From assembly GCA_001414485.1 (NCBI GenBank), contig LLEY01000077.1, positions 186,001 to 250,000 of the forward strand: 64,000 nt of DNA, given 5' to 3'. Below, piece after piece: positions 58,370 to 64,000 of this stretch (within the stretch, counting starts at the first letter, position 1; each line of letters opens with the position of its first letter). The stretch is from Calycina herbarum. Its lineage: Eukaryota > Ascomycota > Leotiomycetes > Helotiales > Pezizellaceae. The translations under genes were made by a program, and so were the position numbers. Under the pieces are notes generated by a model, which searched no databases, had not been told where the DNA came from, and saw nothing but the letters and a program-made list of their open reading frames with translations.

Positions 58370-60903
58370 TAGTACGATTTATAAAACTAGATTAATAGAA
58401 CGCTTATAGACTTATATAAATAAAAGTTAGAAACGAATAGAAAATAGTATTTACCTTACTATTAGGTCTTTATAAATATATAGTTATACTATTTAGACTA
58501 TATAATATACTAGCTATATATTAGAGATAAAATAATAATATTTTAAGAGATCTTCTAAGAGTAATAGTAATATATTACCTAGATAATATCTTAATCTTCT
58601 TAGAAAGAGAAGAAGAATATAAGAGATATATTAAAGAAGTTTTATAATAACTTATAAAAGTAGACTCTTAATTAAAACTCTTAAAATACGAGTTTAGAGT
58701 AACTTAGACACTTTTCCTAGAATAGATATTTAGCTTAGAGAAAATAGAAATAGATCTAGTAAAGATCTAGAATATCTTAAACTAGAAGTTACTAGAGAGT
58801 GTTAAGGATATATAGTCCTTTCTTAGATTTATAAACTTTTACTATTTATTTAATAAAGACTATATAAAGATTACTAAACTAATATTAGTACTAGTAAAAA
58901 AGACTATTAAGTTTATCTAGAATAAATATATTAAAGATACTTTTTAAAAGATTAAAGTAAAGTTTATAGAAAAACCTATTTTATATAATTTTAACATAGA
59001 TAAGCTTAGTATAATTAAAATAGATACCTTAAATATAGTAGTAGGTATAGTCTACTTATAACTAAATAATAAAGGAAAACTTATATTAATTATATATTAT
59101 TTTAAAATATTTAATCTAGTATAATAGAACTATAGTATTTTTAATAAAGAACTACTTATTATAGTATTAGCCTTAGAATATTAGAGAATTTATTTATAGC
59201 TAGTAAAGTACTAGGTTATAGTTTTATCTAACTATAAGAATCTTAAGACGTTTATAACAACTAAGGAACTTATAACTAGAAGGTTAGCTAGATAGTTAGA
59301 AATACTAAGAGGATTTAATATTATTATTTAATATATAAAAGGAATATTAAATATTTAAGCTAATACTCTTAGCTAGAAACCTAAGTATAAAGGAAATAAG
59401 GAGTTTAAAAAGATTATAATCTTAAAAACTCTTAAGAATAAGAACTTAGCCTCTATAATTTATAAAATCGCTACTATAAGAGATAAAGACTCTTAGTAGG
59501 AAAAAATATAGTAAACGTAGAAGAAGGATTAGCTAGAGTTAGCTAAATAGAAAGATATACTACCTAACCTAGTTTAGAGAAGGGACTTTATTAATATTTA
59601 CTATACTATAAATAAGTGTAATAATAAAGAAAGATATAAAAACAGAAAGTTATAGATTCTAGAATTATATATAAGGGAATTCGTTAAAGAATATTATTTA
59701 CTACTAGCTAATAGATACTAGAGAGTTCGTCGAACTCTCTAGAGAATAAAATAATATTACTATATTAATTAATTATCTACGATAGTTAAGGAAGTAATAG
59801 TAGAATATAATACCTATACTAGGAATAAAGCCTCTTACTATACTTCTTATAGATAGATAAACACTACTCTAATACTATAAATACCTTAGAAATTAGTATC
59901 TTAGGATTTTATTATTAAATTACTAAAATCTAAAGATCTAATAATAAGAGTTAAGTATAACTTAATCCTAGTTATTATAAAACGACTTATAAAATATATA
60001 ATCTTAATACTATATATAGAGTTAAGTATAGCTAAGGAATTAGTATTTATATTCCTTAAAGAAGTAGTCTTAAGACATAGACTACTAAAAGAAATACTCT
60101 CTAATAGAGATAAACTCTTTACCTCTAAGTTTTAAATCGCTCTTATAAAACGATTAGGTATAAAAAAGAAGCTTTCTATAGCTTTTTACTCTTAGATAAA
60201 TAAAGGAAATAAATATATAAATTAAGTAGTAGAAACATACCTTTATTATTATATAAACTACTAATAGAATAACTAGGTAGAACTACTGCCTTTAGTATAG
60301 TTTACTTATAATAGTTTAGTAATAGAAACAATACTTATTATACTATTCTACGCTAACTTTAGATACGAATTAATAGTATATTAAGAACTACTATCTATAA
60401 CTATTAATAATTAGCTTACTCGTATTTAGGTCTCGAAAATCAAAGGTCTATATAAGGAACTTATAAAGGATTTATAGTTTATAGCTAAAAGAAACGCGTA
60501 CTACTATAATAAATAACATAGTTAAGAGCTAATACTAAAAGAGAGAGATAAAGTTAACTTAGTATAAAAGAATATTAATATAAAAAGACTAAGTAATAAA
60601 CTAGACTATAAGAAACTTAGACTATTTAAAATTAAACAAGTTAAAAAACCTTTAAATTATAAACTAGTACTACTAAAGATAATAAATATCTATCTAGTAT
60701 TCTATATATCTCTACTTAAACTAGTATTACTAAGAGTACTACTAGCCTTATTTATAGAAATTTAACTAGTAAACCTAAACGCTAAATACAAAGTTAAGAG
60801 GATTCTTAACTATAAACTTATTAAAGAATAAGTTAAGTATTTAATTAAATAGTTAGATTACTTATATTTAGAGAATACTTAAGAGCTAAAAAGCAATCTT
60901 AAC
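58370..60903 (+). pseudogene. Decayed pol: RT, RNase H, integrase, chromodomain
   Basis: Around 58561-58600 the frame reads VIVIYYLDNILIF, where the RT active-site box YxDD has lost its second Asp to Asn. At 59100-59240, NKELLIIVLALEYW fits the RNase H region. At 60785-60903, YKVKRILNYK...YLIK-stop-LDYLY...ENT-stop-E has the chromodomain spacing, with both Trp codons turned to TAG. I could not place the integrase catalytic residues with confidence. Confidence 0.7.
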
Positions 60904-60952
60904 TATTACTTAGCGTAACTTTAGAAGTTCTACTAGTAAAACCTAGGTTTAC

Positions 60953-61170
60953 CTATATCTTATAGTTAAAAGGAAAAGCTTTAAGAAAAGCTAGGTTAAG
61001 ACTTAGCTTAGATTAGAAGTTAATAGAGATAGATAGAGCTACTAGACGTATAATCTCTACCTTCTACTATTTCTCCTCTACCTCCTGTTACTCTTTCTCT
61101 TCTCTTTCTCTCTCCTTAGCTTTATTAAGCTCTTATAGGTTTATAAGACTATAGTAGAGTATCTCTTACT
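60953..61170 (-). pseudogene. Antisense frame at the 3' end of the retroelement, copy 1
   Basis: On the minus strand the frame reads ELNKAKERERE..., then LAFLKAFPFNYKI and TAG at 60953, interrupted by RIP-type stops. The inverted second copy has the matching frame on the plus strand. It is convergent with pol and ends about 50 bases after the chromodomain. Confidence 0.55.
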
Positions 61171-61636
61171 TCTACTTAGTAAGGAAGCGTTACTACTACT
61201 ATAATTAGAGGATTTTCTATATAGTCTTAGAACTTTTTTATATAGCTTCTTCTTAGACTTTAAAGACTATCTCTTTCTCTTACTATAACCGCTGCTACTA
61301 GGCGTTAATAGATTCCTATTTAAAAAGTAAGAATATTTAGTTTTATTTTTTAATATTATAGAGCTTACCTTTCCTAGTATACTTAGAGTACTTAGAACTA
61401 CTAGTAATACTAACATAACGACGACTAGCCTTTACTCGAGTATATTAAGTATAGAGAATTATTTTATATTCTAATTATTTAATTTAAAGAGTGTTTAGGA
61501 TTCTATATTATTTAAGTCTATTTTTATAAATAGGTGTTAATAATATAATAAAAAGAAGAGAAGCCTACTAGCTTCTTAATAATATTTCTTAGCTTATACT
61601 TAAGTATAAGAACACGCTAGGCTAAGAAGAGGATAG

Positions 61637-62099
61637 TATTACGAATTATAGAAAGTAGTAAGTAGTCTAGACAGCGCTCTAATAAGATAAGATATAATAT
61701 CTAGGAAAGAAAGGTAATATAAGAGGAAATTAGTAATACGAAAGGTATTTAAGGGTTTTAGAATCTTACTATTATAAGACTATTAGAAGTTATATATAGT
61801 TATATAATATAATCGTCTTAATCGCCTTAATCGCTCTAATCGTAAGCGATATAAGCGATACGAGCGATATAGGCGATGTACTTAGAGAACGAAGGTTCTA
61901 TATAAGACTAGCACGTCTACGATTAGATAAGAGCTTCGTACTTAACTTTAGTTATTAATCTTATTATCTTATTTAATATCTTTAATATAAGTAACGAGTT
62001 CACTTCTAAGTAAATAACCCGGCGTATCTATACTTCTTATTTATATACTAACTTTCGAGACTTAGCTATCTTTGTTTAGTTCGTTTAAGTTTCGTTATA
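61637..62099 (+). repeat. 3' LTR
   Basis: Begins TATTACGAAT after a purine tract and ends TTCGTTATA. It holds extra short CGAT-rich repeats (ATCGCCTTAATCGCTCTAAT region, about 61812-61880) not present in the 5' LTR but present in the inverted LTR. Confidence 0.85.
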
Positions 62100-62485
62100 A
62101 GTAGGTACTAGTAAGAGTAAGTACTAGTAAGAGTAAGTAGAAGTAAGAGTAAGTAGAATAGAATACTATTGTTTATCGAACGTAGCTTATAGAAGTAAGC
62201 TAGATAATCTAGATTATCCGAGGTTATCTTATATAGCTTATTAGAGTCGAATAGCCTCTTATAAGTTATTCTACTAGTAGTTATAGTTGTTTATAAACTA
62301 TAGAGTTTATAGTAGATATACGTATATAATTTATAGAGTTTATAGTAGATTCTAAGTATATAATTTATAAAGGTTATAGTAGATTCTAAGTATATAATTC
62401 GTAGAGTTTATAGTAGATTCTATATATGTTTTATAGCTATAGAAGGAGTCTCTGTTTAACGAGAGAAGTCTACGTTATAGCTGTA
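62100..62485. repeat. Spacer with tandem repeats between inverted retroelements
   Basis: AGTACTAGTAAGAGTA-type units repeat at 62102-62155, and about four copies of a roughly 35-bp unit containing GAGTTTATAGTAGATTCTAA lie at about 62300-62430. It separates two LTRs in opposite orientation. Confidence 0.6.
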
Positions 62486-64000
62486 TATAACGAAACTCAA
62501 ACGAACTAAACAAAGATAACTAAGTCTCGAAGGTTAGTATACAGGTAAGGAGTACAGACGCGATAGATTGTTTACTTAGAAGTGAACTCGTTACTTATAT
62601 CAAAGATGTTAAATAAGATAATAAGATTAATAACTAAAGTTAAGTACGAAGCTCCTATCTAATAGCAGACGTGCTAGTCTTATATAGAACCTTTATCTTA
62701 ATTATATCGCTTATATCGCTCGCGTCGCTTACGATTAAAGCGATTAGAGCGATGTAGGCGATTACGTTACATAACCGCACGTGACTTCTAACATTACTAT
62801 AATAGTAAGATCCTAAAATCCCTAAATACCCTTTATATTACTGATTTCCTCCTATGTTACCTTCTATTCCTAGATGTTATACCTTGTCTTATTAGAACGC
62901 TATCTAGACTACTTACTACGTATACCGTGGTTCGTGATACTATCCCCTTCTTAGACTAGCGTATCCCTACGCTTAAGTATAACCTAAGAAAATATCGTCA
63001 AGAGGCTAGCGGCCTCCCTAGTTCCTATTATGCCGTTAACACCTCTCTTAAAAGATAAGCTTAAATAATATAGAACTCTTAACACTCTTTAAATCGAACG
63101 TTTAGGACGCGAAATAATCCTCTATACTCGTTATATAAATGTGAAAACTAGTCGTCGATGTGTTAGCGTTCCTAGTAGTTCTAAGTACTCTAAGTATACT
63201 AGGAAGAGCAAATCTTATAATATTAAGTTATAAAACCGAATACTCTTAATTTTCAAATAGGAATCTATTAATACTTAGAAGCGACGGTTATAGTAGGAGG
63301 AAGAAACATCCTATAAGATTTAAGAAGAAGCTATATAGAAGATCCTTCGTCTACGAAAATAATAACGCTTTCTTATAGAGCAGGAGTAAGAGATACTCTA
63401 TCGTAGTCTTACTAACCTATAAGAGCTTAATAAAGCTAACGAGAAAGAAAGAGTAGAGAAGGAGAAAGAAGAGAGGGAATTAGAGATCGCCTAGCTAGCA
63501 GCCCCTTCTTCTTCTAGCGACCCTGCTTTCGTTAACAAGCTAACTCTTAATTCAGCTTTCCTTAAGGCTTTCCCTTCTAACTATAAGATATAGGTAACCC
63601 TAGGTTTTAGTAGTAGAACTTCCGAAGTTTCTCTAAGCAATAGTTAAGATTACTTTTTAGCTCCTAAGTGTTTTCTAAGTATAAGTAATCTAACTATTTA
63701 ATTAAGTACTTAACTTATCCTCTAACTAGTTTATAGTTAAGAATCTTCTTAACTTTATACTTAGTATTTAGGTTTACTAGTTAAATTTCTATAATTAGAG
63801 CTAGTAGTGCTCCTAGTAGTACTAGTTTAAGTAAGGATATATAGAATACTAGGTAGATGTTTATTATCTTTAACAACGCTAGTTTATAATTTAAAGGTCC
63901 TTTAACTCGTTTAATTTTAAATAGTCTAAGTTTTTTATAATCTAGTTTATTACTTAGTCTTTTTATATTAATATTCTTTTATACTAAGTAGACTTTATTT
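62486..64000 (-). mobile_element. Second Ty3/gypsy copy, inverted, cut by the window end
   Basis: 62486-62939 is the LTR in reverse orientation (reverse strand begins TATCACGAACCACGG). Beyond it the interior runs backwards: the purine tract, the antisense-ORF region, and from about 63.63 kb the complement of the chromodomain and pol. This copy is less mutated than the first. The two elements stand tail to tail. Confidence 0.85.
63380..63593 (+). pseudogene. Antisense frame at the 3' end of the retroelement, copy 2
   Basis: The plus-strand frame reads EILYRSLTNL, (stop), ELNKANEKERVEKEKEEREL, EIA, (stop), LAAPSSSSDPAFVNKL, LTLNSAFLKAFPSNYKI and TAG at 63591. The interruptions are CAA/CAG-to-TAA/TAG changes. 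Charged Glu/Lys-rich sequence suggests a coiled coil. It matches copy 1 in order, length and end point. Confidence 0.6.

Larger units (their letters stand above)
54951..62099 (+). mobile_element. RIP-degraded Ty3/gypsy chromovirus, about 7.1 kb
   Basis: Two direct LTRs (54951-55396 and 61637-62099) bound an interior whose plus-strand traces follow the order gag zinc knuckle (about 56.3 kb), reverse transcriptase (about 58.4-58.6 kb), RNase H (about 59.0-59.2 kb) and C-terminal chromodomain (about 60.79-60.90 kb). A purine tract (AAGAAGAGGATAG) abuts the 3' LTR. All frames are broken by many TAG/TAA/TAT changes expected from RIP: TGG to TAG, Cys TGT to Tyr TAT, CAA/CAG to TAA/TAG. The LTR ends read TA...TA instead of TG...CA, which RIP also explains. 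It cannot encode proteins now. Confidence 0.88.

Overview
This 64 kb window is nuclear DNA of a filamentous ascomycete (Pezizomycotina; Leotiomycetes/Helotiales is my best guess, not proven). The reasons are short GT-AG introns (about 50-115 nt) with CTAAC/CTGAC branch sites, gene families typical of moulds (a Medusa/MedA developmental regulator, a Zn2Cys6 regulator, a tannase-family esterase, a hydrolase-NACHT-WD40 NLR-like protein, a DNA polymerase iota), and AT-rich blocks carrying RIP-type C-to-T/G-to-A decay. I see no rRNA, tRNA or CRISPR.

Layout. 1-2.4 kb: gene-free. 2.4-4.3 kb (-): TMEM135-like membrane protein, four exons. 6.5-7.8 kb (+): bHLH factor, divergent from it across a 2.2 kb shared upstream region. 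7.8-14.3 kb: gene-free, with a cluster of degenerate direct repeats and a hAT-like MITE with TIRs and a target duplication (12585-13008). 14.3-16.5 kb (-): DNA polymerase iota, five exons including a 12-nt microexon. 18.3-19.6 kb (+): disordered basic/acidic protein. 20.2-20.7 kb (-): small gene with an unresolved 5' exon. 21.0-26.2 kb (+): NLR-like receptor, with one problematic splice junction. 26.2-27.5 kb: telomere-like repeats between inverted repeats. 27.5-29.4 kb (+): tannase/feruloyl-esterase-type enzyme. 30.7-31.4 kb (+): eight-cysteine secreted protein. 31.6-32.2 kb: another TIR element. 32.2-40.9 kb: mostly non-coding, ending in the very long 5' region of the MedA gene (40.9-43.2 kb, +). 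43.2-50.6 kb: microsatellite-rich, at most one doubtful gene. 50.6-52.4 kb (-): Zn2Cys6 transcription factor. 54.8-64 kb: a RIP-destroyed Ty3/gypsy chromovirus (about 7.1 kb with both LTRs), facing tail-to-tail the 3' part of a second copy in inverted orientation.

The genes do not form one pathway or a biosynthetic cluster. The most interesting structures are: (1) a family of small AT-rich repeats with at least nine copies, three lying inside introns (tannase, MedA, Zn2Cys6 factor) that are two to seven times longer than other introns here; (2) an antisense reading frame conserved at the 3' end of both retroelement copies; (3) the NLR gene and its frame-dependent splice junction; (4) an eight-cysteine secreted protein recovered only by splicing in a second exon.

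All exon boundaries were inferred by eye from splice signals, reading frame and remembered family features; no alignment or transcript was available.
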